This document shows positions 45,699 through 55,585 of a DNA stretch of 64,000 nt, piece after piece. Below the pieces are notes generated by a model. The model saw only the letters and a list, made by a program, of their open reading frames with translations. It was not told the DNA's origin and searched no databases. Every line of letters starts with the position of its first letter. Position 1 is the stretch's first letter. The DNA comes from Neptunitalea lumnitzerae. GTDB lineage: Bacteria; Bacteroidota; Bacteroidia; Flavobacteriales; Flavobacteriaceae. The stretch lies in the NCBI RefSeq assembly GCF_027924185.1, contig NZ_BRVO01000001.1, positions 372,001-436,000 on the forward strand, read 5' to 3'. The position numbers and the translations under genes were made by a program.

Positions 45699-45706
45699 CA
45701 AAGGTA
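45699..45706 (-). promoter_or_regulatory. Promoter of the yicC-gmk-nadD operon
   Basis: Minus-strand TACCTTTG, exact -7 consensus, 21 bp before the yicC start. Confidence 0.6.
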
Positions 45707-45825
45707 ATAAAAACAAACTAGATGTACTGTACTGAAACACAGAAACAAAAAGTGCTCTGAAACACCTACCGCTGCATATTTTTAATTATATAAAAATTGT
45801 TTTAACTACAAACCTAATAAACATA

Positions 45826-45881
45826 AAAATCGCATATAGTTTAGATAGGTCGGTTAGGAATTTCAAACTATATGCGATTTT
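45826..45881 (-). terminator. Terminator of the cytochrome c gene
   Basis: Perfect 17 bp inverted repeat, AAAATCGCATATAGTTT / AAACTATATGCGATTTT, around a 22-base loop; on the minus strand it ends in TTTTT. Unusually long stem for a terminator. Confidence 0.75.
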
Positions 45882-45904
45882 ATAATTAAAACACGGGGGA
45901 TATA

Positions 45905-46381
45905 CTATAACGTACGTAAATACTCTGCAAGTGCTCTTGCATCTTCTTCACCAATACGTTGGTCAATCATTACTGCATTATTATATTGTTTTTGTAAAGC
46001 TTGCGCTATACTATCTTTTTTAAGCATTTCAATAGGGTTCATAATCATATTCATTACCCACTCTGGGCTTCTTTGTTTATACACTCCCTGCATTGGTGGC
46101 CCTACCAATTTTTTATTAGGTAAATGGCATGCCGTACATTTTTCCATAAACAGCACTTTCCCTTTATCTGCTAAATCAGTATCAATAGTTTCAGGGAAAC
46201 TTAATTCCTTAATAGGCCCTACCCCTTTATTGTTTAAATCTACAGGAACCTCAATGGTCTCCTCTTTCTTTTCTTCTTTCTTTTTAGTACGCTCGTAACT
46301 AAACCCTTTCTTCTCTTCTTTTTTGTTTTCTCCACATCCTACAAAAACAAATACAAGTGCTAGTATCCAAACGTATTTCAT
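45905..46381 (-). CDS. Periplasmic c-type cytochrome lipoprotein
   Basis: Start at ATG 46381 (MKYVWILALVFVFVGC) gives a tidy lipobox and 158 aa; an earlier ATG at 46405 is possible. A charged linker rich in Lys and Glu follows. The heme-binding motif is CTACH in FMEKCTACHLPNKKLVGPPM, with a methionine in NAVMIDQRIG as likely axial ligand. This is a single-heme cytochrome of the cytochrome c class I type, tethered to a membrane. A role as periplasmic electron carrier is likely. No oxidase genes are adjacent. Confidence 0.88.
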   Translation of the reverse strand: MKYVWILALVFVFVGCGENKKEEKKGFSYERTKKKEEKKEETIEVPVDLNNKGVGPIKELSFPETIDTDLADKGKVLFMEKCTACHLPNKKLVGPPMQGVYKQRSPEWVMNMIMNPIEMLKKDSIAQALQKQYNNAVMIDQRIGEEDARALAEYLRTL

Positions 46382-46430
46382 AAAAAATTGCTTTTTCAAT
46401 TTCATGGCTAAAGTATATTAAATGAATTAT

Positions 46431-47393
46431 TTATAATATGATATTTTTCATAAAATGAACCGATCGTTTCTCACTGTAAGAAACCGATCCTGGTAAATAA
46501 AAACCAACATGCCCACCATACGCTGGCATTTCCAGGTATAACTGCTTATGCTCTGTTGCTACAGCAACCGGAAAACAAGTAGCTGATAAAAACGAATCGT
46601 TCTTAGCATTTAAAATTAAGGTTGGGTGCTGTATAGCCTGCAGATTAGGCAAAGCACTTGACTTTGCATAATAATCTAAAGCATCTTTAAAATCATGTGC
46701 CTTGGCTGTATAAATATCGTCAAAGTCTTTAAGTGTTTTTACAGCCTTAACCTCTTCTATAGTTAACATATCAGGAAACAAAGCTTGCTTTTGCTTTAAC
46801 TTTAACAACAGGTCTTTCTTAAATTTTGTATGGTAAATAATATTCTCTTTTTTGTGCAGTTGCAGCATAGTACCATACAAATCACATGGAGCAGATACAG
46901 CTATAGCTCCTTTTATTTCTTTAGGAATATGAGTATGTGTACCAAGGTATTTAAGTATTACATTGGCTCCTAAGCTAAACCCTTTTAAAACAATAGAGTT
47001 ATAAATTCCTTTAGCCAATACATATGCAATCACAGTGGCTAAATCTTCCGTTTTACCGCTATGGTAAGAGCTGAACAACTTATTAGTTTCACCACTACAG
47101 CTTCTAAAGTTTACTGCACAAGCATCTACATGGTTCTCATTAAAAATTTTAGCCGCTCCTTTAATATATGGGCGCTGAGCACTCCCCTCTAAACCGTGTA
47201 AAACTATTACTAGTGTATTGGTTTTCTCTTTAGCATAGCTCCAATCTAAATCTATAAAATCGCCATCGTCTAAGGTAATACGCTCCCTTGTTTGTGGGCA
47301 GGTTACCTTTCTAAAAACACTACAATAAATAGTAGAGAAATGTCCGTTTTTAAATATCCCAGGAGGGTTATATACAGCAGATATAAGCGGCAT
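46431..47393 (-). CDS. YheT-family alpha/beta hydrolase
   Basis: Start taken at ATG 47393 (MPLISAVYNPPGIFKNGHF), 320 aa. A GTG further upstream at 47423 would start before the -7-like TATCTTTA at 47419-47412. Motifs are VIVLHGLEGSAQRPYIKG (oxyanion), VLKGFSLGANVILKYLG (nucleophile Ser), LNAKNDSFLSATCF (Asp) and PAYGGHVGFYLPG (His). This is the EMB8/YheT esterase family of unknown physiological substrate. Confidence 0.9.
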   Translation of the reverse strand: MPLISAVYNPPGIFKNGHFSTIYCSVFRKVTCPQTRERITLDDGDFIDLDWSYAKEKTNTLVIVLHGLEGSAQRPYIKGAAKIFNENHVDACAVNFRSCSGETNKLFSSYHSGKTEDLATVIAYVLAKGIYNSIVLKGFSLGANVILKYLGTHTHIPKEIKGAIAVSAPCDLYGTMLQLHKKENIIYHTKFKKDLLLKLKQKQALFPDMLTIEEVKAVKTLKDFDDIYTAKAHDFKDALDYYAKSSALPNLQAIQHPTLILNAKNDSFLSATCFPVAVATEHKQLYLEMPAYGGHVGFYLPGSVSYSEKRSVHFMKNIIL

Positions 47394-47488
47394 ATGCACT
47401 AAAAATTTGTATAAAGATACCACTAGTTTTAAAAAAACAGTCTATTTTTATAATTATTATGCATGCATAGAAAAAATTAAAATACCTT

Positions 47489-47962
47489 ATGTACTTAAAA
47501 GAATTTGAAATACGTTGGAGCGATACCGACGCCAACCGCCACTTGGCAAACTCTGCCTATATAAACTTTATGAGCCATACCAGAATGGCCTTTTTAATGG
47601 AGAATGGGTTTACTCAAAAAGAACTAGCAAAACACAATATTGGTCCTGTAGTTTTTTACGAACACATGTATTATTTTAAAGAAGCCTTTGCCGGAAAACC
47701 CGTAAAAGTATCTTTAGAAATTGCAGGGATGAGTGAAGACGCTATGTTTTTTGAATTTCATCATAACTTTTATGATCATTCAGGATTTAACTTTGCCCAT
47801 TGCGAAATGATGGGTGCCTGGATTGATTTAAAAACAAGAAAACTGATTCCACTACCAGAAGCGTTAAAAAGCCTCCTAGGCGCCGAGTACAGAAGCGATA
47901 CGTTTAAAATTTTAACAAAAGAAGATACCAGAAAATACAATAAGAAACCAAAACATTTATAA
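47489..47962 (+). CDS. Acyl-CoA thioesterase (hot-dog fold)
   Basis: 157 aa, 4-hydroxybenzoyl-CoA thioesterase-like. The N-terminal catalytic motif EIRWSDTDANRHLANSAYIN has the Asp, and AKHNIGPVVFYEHMYYFKEA lines the CoA tunnel. Cleaves acyl-CoA thioesters; chain-length preference is not evident. Divergent from the YheT hydrolase gene. Confidence 0.92.
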   Translation: MYLKEFEIRWSDTDANRHLANSAYINFMSHTRMAFLMENGFTQKELAKHNIGPVVFYEHMYYFKEAFAGKPVKVSLEIAGMSEDAMFFEFHHNFYDHSGFNFAHCEMMGAWIDLKTRKLIPLPEALKSLLGAEYRSDTFKILTKEDTRKYNKKPKHL

Positions 47963-47964
47963 GA

Positions 47965-48005
47965 TAAAAAATCCCTGATGTAACCTCCACATCAGGGATT
48001 TTTAC
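47965..48005. terminator. Bidirectional intrinsic terminator
   Basis: Stem AAAAATCCCTGATGT / ACATCAGGGATTTTT, perfect 15 bp, between the convergent thioesterase and OsmC genes. Confidence 0.9.
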
Positions 48006-48033
48006 TATTTACAACTAAATTAACTCAAAATTT

Positions 48034-48444
48034 TTACAACAATTCAAAGTCTACTTTTATATCAGTGTCCAATAATTTAGATATCGGACAGTTCTCTTCT
48101 GCGTGTTTTACTAACTCGGCAAATTTTTCTTCTGTCACACCGTCTACTTCAGCTTTAAGCGTAATATGAGAAGAGGTTATGGTTCCATCTTCCAAAGTAA
48201 CTGTACAGTCAGAAGTTAAGCTTTTTGCAATAAAATTAGCCTCCGATAAATTTGCTGTCAACTGCATGGTAAAACAGCCTGCATGTGCTGCTGCAATTAA
48301 CTCTTCAGGGTTAGTACCTTTTCCTTCTTCAAAACGTGATTTAAACGAGTACTGTGTTTTATCTAAAATAGTACTTTGAGTAGTTAAGTGTCCGTCTCCT
48401 TCTTTAATAGTACCGTTCCATACGGCTGTGGCTTTTCTTTTCAT
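48034..48444 (-). CDS. osmC: OsmC/Ohr-family thiol peroxidase
   Basis: 136 aa. The two redox cysteines lie in [16 protein letters not shown] and [11 protein letters not shown], the family pattern. OsmC-type (with the [17 protein letters not shown] start), so it reduces organic hydroperoxides. Cytosolic. No regulator gene is adjacent. Confidence 0.92.
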   Translation of the reverse strand: MKRKATAVWNGTIKEGDGHLTTQSTILDKTQYSFKSRFEEGKGTNPEELIAAAHAGCFTMQLTANLSEANFIAKSLTSDCTVTLEDGTITSSHITLKAEVDGVTEEKFAELVKHAEENCPISKLLDTDIKVDFELL

Positions 48445-48680
48445 AGCTTTTTTTATTTTCTTTTTATAAAAGTACTAAGTACTGTATAGACAGCAGGTTA
48501 AAGGAATCTAAAAATAATGATAAAGTTTACGAGTATATTTACATACGTATAAACAGTCGTCCGAGAGTTAATTAAAAACCTTTTGACACTAACGTATTCA
48601 TTGCAAGAGTTTAATGAAAAAGGTATAGTTTATAAATAATCATAAAACTATTCAGACAATGAAATAATTAAAATAAAGAC

Positions 48681-48926
48681 ATGATTAATAAAGAAAAAAG
48701 ACTTGAAGAGCTTTTAATTAAGCTAAAAGATTATAACTATATTAAAGAAAAACTTTATGATGACCCCACGCTATTATCAAGTGAAGAGCAAGATGTTTTT
48801 ATTGAAGAAAATAAGACACAAGTATTAGAAATGACAAAAATCATCAAAGAAATTAATAAATTAGAATGGGATATGATGACAAAAGAACAACAACAAAATT
48901 ATTTAGATAAATATGCTGATGATTAA
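48681..48926 (+). CDS. Hypothetical helical protein
   Basis: 81 aa, very charged and almost entirely helical (NKEKRLEELLIKLKDYNYIK, EMTKIIKEINKLEWDMMTKE). No signal, membrane helix or recognised family. Could be a small helical adaptor. It is alone between OsmC and EamA. Confidence 0.55.
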   Translation: MINKEKRLEELLIKLKDYNYIKEKLYDDPTLLSSEEQDVFIEENKTQVLEMTKIIKEINKLEWDMMTKEQQQNYLDKYADD

Positions 48927-49009
48927 TCCTGTATCTTCCTGATTTTTTTAAGCCCAATAAAGATAGCCCTTTTATATAACGTATATTTCCTGTGAAACTT
49001 CTACAAATG

Positions 49010-49912
49010 CTATTCTTTATTTACTGGGTGCTTCTTTTTTTGCGTTACCAAATACACCCCTGAAAATACTAATGCAGCTCCGGTAATTTTATCTAAAGAT
49101 AAAGTGCCATATCCGGTAGATACCGCGTATACAATAGCTATTAAGGGCTGTAAGTATATAAATGCCCCAATAGTAGATGCAGCTAGCTGGCGCATTGCAT
49201 ACACATTTAACAGGTAAGTAAAGAATGTAGTACCAATAACCACAAAACAAATTTTCCACCAGCCTTCAAATGGCATGTTTTGCCAATCAATTTCTAGAAA
49301 TTCGCCATAGGTAACAGGTAAATTAATAACAAACCCAATTAAAAACAGATACTTCATTAGAGTTATTGTACTATATTTTTGCGTAAGTGGTTTTACCAAA
49401 ATCAAGTATACTCCAAAAATACAGGCATTAAAAATAAACAAAAGGTTTCCTAAAAAAATATTGGGTGCATCAGCTCTGGTCTCGTTCCCCATTAGTACAA
49501 GTACCAAGGCACCACCAAAGCCTAATAAAATGCCCAAGCCCTTTCGCAAGGTCATCTTCTCATCTATTAAAAACGAAGAAAGTATAAACACTAAAATAGG
49601 TGTAATGGTAGATAATACAGAACTATAAACTGGTGTAGAATAACTTAGCCCTTTAAAAAAGGCTAACATATTTAAACTCATACCGCCCACAGCACACCCG
49701 AGTAAACGCCACCAATCTGAACGCTGAATGCGCTCTTTTGGAGTAAACAAACTTACCAACCAAAACAAAATCATGGCGCCAGTAACCCTCAAAAATATAA
49801 ATCCAAAAGGTTGCACATATTTAGGCATTACCCCTTTGGCTATAGTATGGTTAAGCCCATATATAACTGCTGCACCAGTTGCAGCAAGTATGGCAAGGGT
49901 TCTTTTATTCAT
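49010..49912 (-). CDS. EamA/DMT-family membrane transporter
   Basis: Start at ATG 49912 (MNKRTLAILAATGAAVIYGL), 300 aa. Ten transmembrane segments in two EamA repeats (AVIYGLNHTIAKGVMP and FFTYLLNVYAMRQLAASTIG are typical). Exports or imports small metabolites; substrate unknown. It overlaps the stop of the ArsC-like gene by 8 bp, so translation is probably coupled. Confidence 0.9.
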   Translation of the reverse strand: MNKRTLAILAATGAAVIYGLNHTIAKGVMPKYVQPFGFIFLRVTGAMILFWLVSLFTPKERIQRSDWWRLLGCAVGGMSLNMLAFFKGLSYSTPVYSSVLSTITPILVFILSSFLIDEKMTLRKGLGILLGFGGALVLVLMGNETRADAPNIFLGNLLFIFNACIFGVYLILVKPLTQKYSTITLMKYLFLIGFVINLPVTYGEFLEIDWQNMPFEGWWKICFVVIGTTFFTYLLNVYAMRQLAASTIGAFIYLQPLIAIVYAVSTGYGTLSLDKITGAALVFSGVYLVTQKKKHPVNKE

Positions 49913-50261
49913 GTAATGCTGCTTTGGCATTGGCTACTGTTGCTTTACTATTCCCCACAAATATACGATTCTCCAACACCAAAACGGGTCTTTTTAAAAA
50001 AGTATAATGTTCTAATAGCAAATCCTTTATATCGGTTTCAGTTAAATTTTGCTCTTTTAAATTACGTTGTTTATACAGTTGAGAACGCTTATTAAACAAA
50101 GCCTCATAAGAGCCTGAAAGCGCATACATAGCAGTAACATCTTCTTCATTCAGCGCCTCCTTTTTAATATCCTGTAACGTAACATCTTCTGGTATTGGCT
50201 CCCATTCTTTTAAAATTCGCTTACAAGTATCGCAAGTGCTTAAATAATAAATCTTTCTCAT
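49905..50261 (-). CDS. ArsC/Spx-like thioredoxin-fold protein
   Basis: Start at ATG 50261 (MRKIYYLSTCDTCKRILKEW), 118 aa; a further ATG at 50312 adds an unlikely leader. CxxC in STCDTCKRI; ending FLKRPVLVLENRIFVGNSKA is the ArsC family's RP motif. The family includes arsenate reductase and the Spx regulators. The catalytic Arg cluster of true arsenate reductases cannot be confirmed, so neither role is assigned. Coupled to the EamA gene. Confidence 0.85.
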   Translation of the reverse strand: MRKIYYLSTCDTCKRILKEWEPIPEDVTLQDIKKEALNEEDVTAMYALSGSYEALFNKRSQLYKQRNLKEQNLTETDIKDLLLEHYTFLKRPVLVLENRIFVGNSKATVANAKAALHE

Positions 50262-50410
50262 AGTAACGTTTATAGAGTTTTGTTGGGGATAAAGATAATT
50301 TTTAGAACTCATTACACAACCCTTAAATGTTAAAAAAACCTTAGAATTGATAAAAACCCTTGGGTTTAAATATTGATACCACTACATTCGAGTGTTAATT
50401 TTTTCATAAA

Positions 50411-52966
50411 ATGAAATATCTATATATCGCATTCATTTGCACGTTGCTTCCTATGCTAACGCTGAATGCCCAACAATGCAATGGAAGTTTTGGAGACCCC
50501 GTGTTTGAAGAAACCTTTGGTAACAACGCCGCTACCGGAGCCACTTTTGCAGGAGCCTTACCTACGGGTACTACCAATTATATTTATAATAGTAACGGAA
50601 ATACGCAAGATGGTTATTACACCGTAACTACCAACCCTAACGCAGCGCTAAACTCTTTATTTTCAACCACAGACCATACGGAAGATGAAAGCGGGCAGGG
50701 ATATATGTTGGTAGTAAATGCTGATGAAAACACTACCGGTGAATTTTACAGGAAATCGGTAACCGGACTTTGTAACTCGTTAGTATATCAGTTCTCTGCT
50801 TATTTTCTAAATGCGTTGCCAGACAATGGTACCTGTAGCACCCCAATACCTTGCAACGTTAAATTTGTTATAGAAGACGATAATGGGAATGAACTAGGTA
50901 GTATTGAAACTGGCGACATACAATCTACCACTACTGTTCAGTGGGTTAATTATTCGTTTGAATTTGAAATGCCAGCAGGAAGTAATAGTGTTTCGGTAGT
51001 ACTTATAAATAATGCCTTAGGCGGTTGCGGAAACGATTTAGCCATTGACGATATTACCTTTAGAGCCTGTGGTAGCCTAGCTACAGTGACTACTGATTTT
51101 GCAGATTTTGCAGATGGTGTATGCCCTAACGACCAAGTAACTTTTGAAGCTGATATAGATGAAACCGCCTATACTGATGTTGCTTACCAATGGCAAGTAA
51201 GTTATGATGATGGCACTACTTGGACAGATATTGCAGGAGCGACTACTAATAGCTACACAGCTACCAATTTTGATGAAGACCAACAATACCGATTTTTAGT
51301 TTTTGAGTCTCAAAACAGTAATAGTCCTAATTGCCAAATTGCCTCAGAAGCTATTGAAATTGATTTATTTGCTACACCAGCAGAAACCCCTAATAACTTG
51401 TTAGGATGTGACATTGATGGAACAGGAACCGGAACGTTTGACCTTGATCAGGTAATTACCACCGTACTGGATGGTGCAGATGCAACCGACTACACCGTTA
51501 CCTTTTACAACTCACAAGCAAATGCAGATGCACCAACCAACCCTATTACAAATACCACATCGTATACGGGTACTGAAGGGGAAGAAATATTTATTAGGGT
51601 AGACGATCTTAACAGGGGATGTGCTAATACCACTTCCTTTTTCTTAACTATAGAAGACGCCCCTATTGTTAACACTCCAGTCACTTTACAACAGTGTGAT
51701 ACAGATACTGATGGTATTGCCGCTTTTAACCTAGAAGAGGCCATTGATCTCATTTCTACCGAAAACTATACATTCACATTTTACAGAACCTTGAGTGGAG
51801 CAGAAAACGAAGATATCTACGACAAAATAATAGATCCTACCTCTTTTACCAATGCGGTCTACAACCCTATTTATGTAACTGCTACCAATAGTGCAGGGTG
51901 TTCTTCCATTGCAGCGGTTAACTTAGTAGTTTCTACATCTCAAATACCTACCGACTTTACAACAACACTAGAAACCTGCGATACAGATGCCGATGGTGAC
52001 AATACAAATGGTATAGCCACTTTTAATTTAGGAAGTGCTACTACCGAAATTTTAGATTTGTTTACCAATGCTTCTGATTTACAGATAACCTATTATACCT
52101 CTGAGGCCGATGCACTTTTAGAAACCAACCCTCTAACCAATAATTACACCAATACAGATGCTCCGCATGAGGACTGGTTGTATGTTAGAATAGATGACAC
52201 TAGTAACAACTCCTGTTTTGGCATTTCAAAATGTGTTCATTTGGTGGTGAACAGTATTCCGCAGTTTTCTGTTAATACACCTCAAAATATATGTTTAAAT
52301 GAGGTGCCTGTTACTCTAGAAGTACAAAACCCAACAGGCTTGTACAGCTATGAGTGGTATGATACTGATGGGCTACTAATTAGTACCACTTCTTCTGCAG
52401 AAGCCCTTACAGACGGTATATTTACCGTTACCGCTACTAACGCATCTGGCTGTAGTGTAACGCAAACCATTACGCTAATTGGATCGGACGTGGCTACTAT
52501 CACAAACATAAATGTTTCAGATACACAACGCTATAATACAGTAACTATATTAGCAGAAGGCGTAGGCAATTATGAATATAGTATAGATGGTGTTACCTAC
52601 CAAACTTCACCCCTATTTGAAAATTTAGAAGGTGGTTATTATACCGTTTATGTGAGAGACACCAACGGGTGTGGTGTAGTATCAGACAGTGTTTGTGTAA
52701 TAGCTTTCCCAAATTACTTTACACCCAATGGAGACGGAGTTAATGATACTTGGAAAGCATTAGATGTACCTAACGACTGTGTTGCCGGTGCCTATATTAC
52801 CATTTTTGACAGACAAGGTAAACTACTTACCCGCATTGCACTAGAAGATGGTTGGGATGGCAACTACAATGGTCACCTGATGCCATCATCTGATTATTGG
52901 TACACGGTATTTTTACCACAGCGCAACAATAAAACAATAAACGGACATTTTTCTTTAATTAGATAA
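50411..52966 (+). CDS. Large secreted protein with T9SS type B (gliding-associated) C-terminal domain
   Basis: 851 aa. Signal peptide (LYIAFICTLLPMLTLNAQQ). Residues ~25-220 are a carbohydrate-binding-like beta-sandwich (SVSVVLINNALGGCGNDLAI). The middle holds repeated 'CDxDxDGxxxFNL' modules (GCDIDGTGTGTFDLDQ, QCDTDTDGIAAFNLEE, TCDTDADGDNTNGIATFNL). The end is the type B sorting domain (FPNYFTPNGDGVNDTWKA ... ITIFDRQGKLL ... WDGNYNGHLMPSSDYWY). So it is exported by type IX secretion and probably attached to the cell surface. Adhesin-like role inferred. Confidence 0.92.
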   Translation: MKYLYIAFICTLLPMLTLNAQQCNGSFGDPVFEETFGNNAATGATFAGALPTGTTNYIYNSNGNTQDGYYTVTTNPNAALNSLFSTTDHTEDESGQGYMLVVNADENTTGEFYRKSVTGLCNSLVYQFSAYFLNALPDNGTCSTPIPCNVKFVIEDDNGNELGSIETGDIQSTTTVQWVNYSFEFEMPAGSNSVSVVLINNALGGCGNDLAIDDITFRACGSLATVTTDFADFADGVCPNDQVTFEADIDETAYTDVAYQWQVSYDDGTTWTDIAGATTNSYTATNFDEDQQYRFLVFESQNSNSPNCQIASEAIEIDLFATPAETPNNLLGCDIDGTGTGTFDLDQVITTVLDGADATDYTVTFYNSQANADAPTNPITNTTSYTGTEGEEIFIRVDDLNRGCANTTSFFLTIEDAPIVNTPVTLQQCDTDTDGIAAFNLEEAIDLISTENYTFTFYRTLSGAENEDIYDKIIDPTSFTNAVYNPIYVTATNSAGCSSIAAVNLVVSTSQIPTDFTTTLETCDTDADGDNTNGIATFNLGSATTEILDLFTNASDLQITYYTSEADALLETNPLTNNYTNTDAPHEDWLYVRIDDTSNNSCFGISKCVHLVVNSIPQFSVNTPQNICLNEVPVTLEVQNPTGLYSYEWYDTDGLLISTTSSAEALTDGIFTVTATNASGCSVTQTITLIGSDVATITNINVSDTQRYNTVTILAEGVGNYEYSIDGVTYQTSPLFENLEGGYYTVYVRDTNGCGVVSDSVCVIAFPNYFTPNGDGVNDTWKALDVPNDCVAGAYITIFDRQGKLLTRIALEDGWDGNYNGHLMPSSDYWYTVFLPQRNNKTINGHFSLIR

Positions 52967-52988
52967 ATAGCTTACTTACTTTATAGCT

Positions 52989-53024
52989 AAGAGAGGTAAT
53001 TGTATATTACAATAACCTCTCTTT
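52989..53024 (+). terminator. Intrinsic terminator of the T9SS-secreted protein gene
   Basis: Stem AAGAGAGGT / ACCTCTCTT with an inner ATTGTA / TACAAT stem, followed by TTTC. Confidence 0.75.
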
Positions 53025-53095
53025 CTATGCTTATACTATCAATTATCAGTAATTTCAAGCACTATATTTAGTACCTTTATAAAAAATATACATGT

Positions 53096-53554
53096 ATGGA
53101 ATTTACTTTTAAAAACACTGAAAATAACCGTATCATTTTTATAAAATTCTTAGAAGAGTTAAGCCTTAAAGAATTAAACACCATCCCTTCGGGATACAAC
53201 AACAACGTTTTTTGGAACATAGCGCACGCCATGGTAACCTCACAATTATTATGCTATAAACTTTCAGGTTTACCATTTACTATAGATGCTGCTTGGGTAG
53301 AAGCATATAAAAAAGGTACTAAACCTGAAAAAGAAGTAACTAAAGAAGATGTTGATACTTTAAAAGAATTACTTACCAGCACGCTTAAGCAACTTAAAGC
53401 TGATTACGATGCGGGTAAATTTAACGGTTTTCAAACCTATACCGTAAGCACTAATAATAGCACCTTAAACAGTGTAGAAGATGCTTTAGAGTTTAATGAA
53501 TACCATGAAGGTATGCACCTAGGTTATATATTAGCGCAACGCAAGGCACTATAA
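53096..53554 (+). CDS. DinB-superfamily four-helix-bundle protein
   Basis: 152 aa. Metal-ligand histidines sit in FWNIAHAMVTSQLLCYK and NEYHEGMHLGYILAQRK, the DinB/YfiT pattern. The family includes thiol-dependent transferases and damage-induced proteins; the reaction is unknown. Its stop overlaps the convergent lipoprotein gene by 6 bp. Confidence 0.88.
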   Translation: MEFTFKNTENNRIIFIKFLEELSLKELNTIPSGYNNNVFWNIAHAMVTSQLLCYKLSGLPFTIDAAWVEAYKKGTKPEKEVTKEDVDTLKELLTSTLKQLKADYDAGKFNGFQTYTVSTNNSTLNSVEDALEFNEYHEGMHLGYILAQRKAL

Positions 53555-54304
53555 ATACTGAAGCTTATCTTTCATAGTACTAAGAGGTAGCTTTATTTCA
53601 ATAGGACCTTCAGAATAAGGCGTAATCTCATAAGGGTTATAAAACAAAATAATATCTGTTTTTGAAATACCTATATTTTCAGGTAATTGAAAAACATCAT
53701 TTTCAAACCAATAGCCGGCATCTTTCAAAAGAACATTGTCGGCTAATTTTTCATGCTTTCTAAAAGCTTTCTCTGCATGTTTCTTAAAAGAAGCCACATC
53801 TTTAAACAGTGCTTCGTTTGCAATTACCGCCCCAGTGTTGCTATTAATATTAATATACTTGGTAGCCGTATACCCGTGTGCACCACCAGTATACATAAAG
53901 CTATTTAGCTTTACACTAATTAATGAATCAGACTGATACGAGATAATTCCTTTTACCTTTGCCTCAAAGCCAGCATCAGAATCCGGAAAATCTTTTCTAA
54001 GTGTTTCAAACTCCTTTTTAAAAGAAGCCACAGCATCATCTACAGACACACCTACCACCTCATCTTCAGGTGCCGATTTAATAATGGCTACTACCGCTTG
54101 CTCTATATGCTTATTAATTTCCTCTAAAGGAAAATCTGCCGTAGTTATTTGAGGGTACGAAATGTCTATTAAAGGACAATTAACTCCTTTACACTCCTTA
54201 TTACTTTCTTTAGTGATATAATCAAAAGCTACTTCTTGCTTTTTCTCGGTTTCGCAGCTCAAAAACAGAGCCACCATTGCAGTTAGGGCTAGTATTTTTT
54301 TCAT
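53549..54304 (-). CDS. DUF4163/DUF3298 (RsiV-like) lipoprotein
   Basis: 251 aa. Lipobox in LALTAMVALFLSC. Residues ~20-110 form the DUF4163 segment (VNCPLIDISYPQITTADFPL). Residues ~130-245 form the DUF3298 segment (SFMYTGGAHGYTATKYININ ... FYNPYEITPYSEGPIEIKLP), the GGAHG hallmark. Relatives include RsiV, an anti-sigma/lysozyme receptor, but no sigma factor is next to it. Probably surface-exposed or periplasmic. Confidence 0.9.
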   Translation of the reverse strand: MKKILALTAMVALFLSCETEKKQEVAFDYITKESNKECKGVNCPLIDISYPQITTADFPLEEINKHIEQAVVAIIKSAPEDEVVGVSVDDAVASFKKEFETLRKDFPDSDAGFEAKVKGIISYQSDSLISVKLNSFMYTGGAHGYTATKYININSNTGAVIANEALFKDVASFKKHAEKAFRKHEKLADNVLLKDAGYWFENDVFQLPENIGISKTDIILFYNPYEITPYSEGPIEIKLPLSTMKDKLQYL

Positions 54305-54364
54305 AACAAATTTTAAAGGAAGGTTAAAGATAGCAGGTTTATTGATATTGCCTTTAATATAAAG

Positions 54365-54372
54365 TACTTTTG
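54365..54372 (+). promoter_or_regulatory. -7 promoter element of the cystathionine gamma-synthase gene
   Basis: Exact TACTTTTG, 33 bp before the ATG at 54406. It lies upstream of the chosen start but overlaps the alternative ATG at 54370, which supports the former. Confidence 0.6.
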
Positions 54373-54405
54373 CATAGATTTAACAGCAATTATAAATTCG
54401 TTTAT

Positions 54406-55548
54406 ATGAAATTCAATACAAAAACAATACACGGTGGTCAAGAGCATGATAAAGCTTATGGTGCCGTTATGCCTCCTATATACCAAACTTCTACCTATGC
54501 GCAAAGCACACCGGGCGGACATAAAGGTTTTGAATACTCTCGTTCTCAAAACCCTACCAGAACTGCTTTAGAAAATGCTTTTGCAAGTATAGAAAACGGA
54601 AACTACGGGTTAGCTTTTGGCAGCGGATTAGCAGCTATTGATGCCGTTATGAAATTGTTCCAACCAGGGGATGAAATTATTGCTACCAATGATTTATATG
54701 GTGGTACCTACCGTTTGTTTACCAAAATTTTTCAAAAACTTGGTATTACATTCCACTTTGTAGGTTTTCAGGAAGCCGATACTATTGCACAATATATTAA
54801 TGATAATACCAAACTAATTTGGGTTGAAACACCAACCAACCCTATGATGAATATTATTGATATTGAAGCAGTAGCTAACATTGCAAAGGCTCATAACTTA
54901 CTATTAGCCGTAGACAATACATTTGCTACACCTTACCTACAACAACCTTTAGATTTAGGTGCTGATATTGTAATGCACTCCGCTACCAAATACCTTGGTG
55001 GGCATAGTGATGTGGTAATGGGTGCTTTGGTTGTAAAAGACAAAGAATTAGCAGACCAATTATACTTTATACAAAATGCCAGTGGTGCTGTTTGTGGCCC
55101 TATGGATAGCTTTTTAGTGGTTAGAGGAATTAAAACATTGCACGTACGTATGCAACGCCATTGCGAAAATGGAAAAGCTGTGGCAGAATTCTTAGCGGCC
55201 CACCCTAAAGTAGAAAAGGTATATTGGCCAGGGTTTGAAACCCACCCAAACCATGCTGTTGCTAAAAAGCAAATGAAAGACTTTGGTGGTATGATTTCTT
55301 TTGTAACTAAAGGAAACAACTATGAAGAAGCTATTAAAATTGTAGAAAACTTAAAAGTATTTACATTGGCAGAATCATTAGGTGGTGTAGAAAGCTTAGC
55401 TGGGCACCCTGCTAGTATGACGCACGCTAGTATACCAAAAGAACAACGTGAAAAAAATGGTATTGTAGATAGCTTAATACGTTTAAGTGTAGGTATAGAA
55501 GACGCAGAAGATCTTATTGCCGATTTAAAACAAGCAATTGAAAAATAA
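54406..55548 (+). CDS. metB: Cystathionine gamma-synthase / PLP-dependent Cys-Met metabolism enzyme
   Basis: 380 aa from ATG 54406 (MKFNTKTIHGGQEHDK). PLP-lysine in MHSATKYLGGHSDVVMGAL; other motifs YSRSQNPTRTALENAFASIE and ATNDLYGGTYRLFTK. Makes cystathionine from acylated homoserine and cysteine; some family members are gamma-lyases and cannot be separated by sequence alone. Cytosolic. The usual partners are not adjacent. Confidence 0.93.
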   Translation: MKFNTKTIHGGQEHDKAYGAVMPPIYQTSTYAQSTPGGHKGFEYSRSQNPTRTALENAFASIENGNYGLAFGSGLAAIDAVMKLFQPGDEIIATNDLYGGTYRLFTKIFQKLGITFHFVGFQEADTIAQYINDNTKLIWVETPTNPMMNIIDIEAVANIAKAHNLLLAVDNTFATPYLQQPLDLGADIVMHSATKYLGGHSDVVMGALVVKDKELADQLYFIQNASGAVCGPMDSFLVVRGIKTLHVRMQRHCENGKAVAEFLAAHPKVEKVYWPGFETHPNHAVAKKQMKDFGGMISFVTKGNNYEEAIKIVENLKVFTLAESLGGVESLAGHPASMTHASIPKEQREKNGIVDSLIRLSVGIEDAEDLIADLKQAIEK

Positions 55549-55555
55549 ACATAAC

Positions 55556-55585
55556 AAAAGAGGTGCTTTATGCACCTCTTTTTTA
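55556..55585. terminator. Bidirectional intrinsic terminator
   Basis: Stem AAAAGAGGTGC / GCACCTCTTTT with a 5-base loop and a T-run, between metB and the convergent dgt gene. Confidence 0.9.
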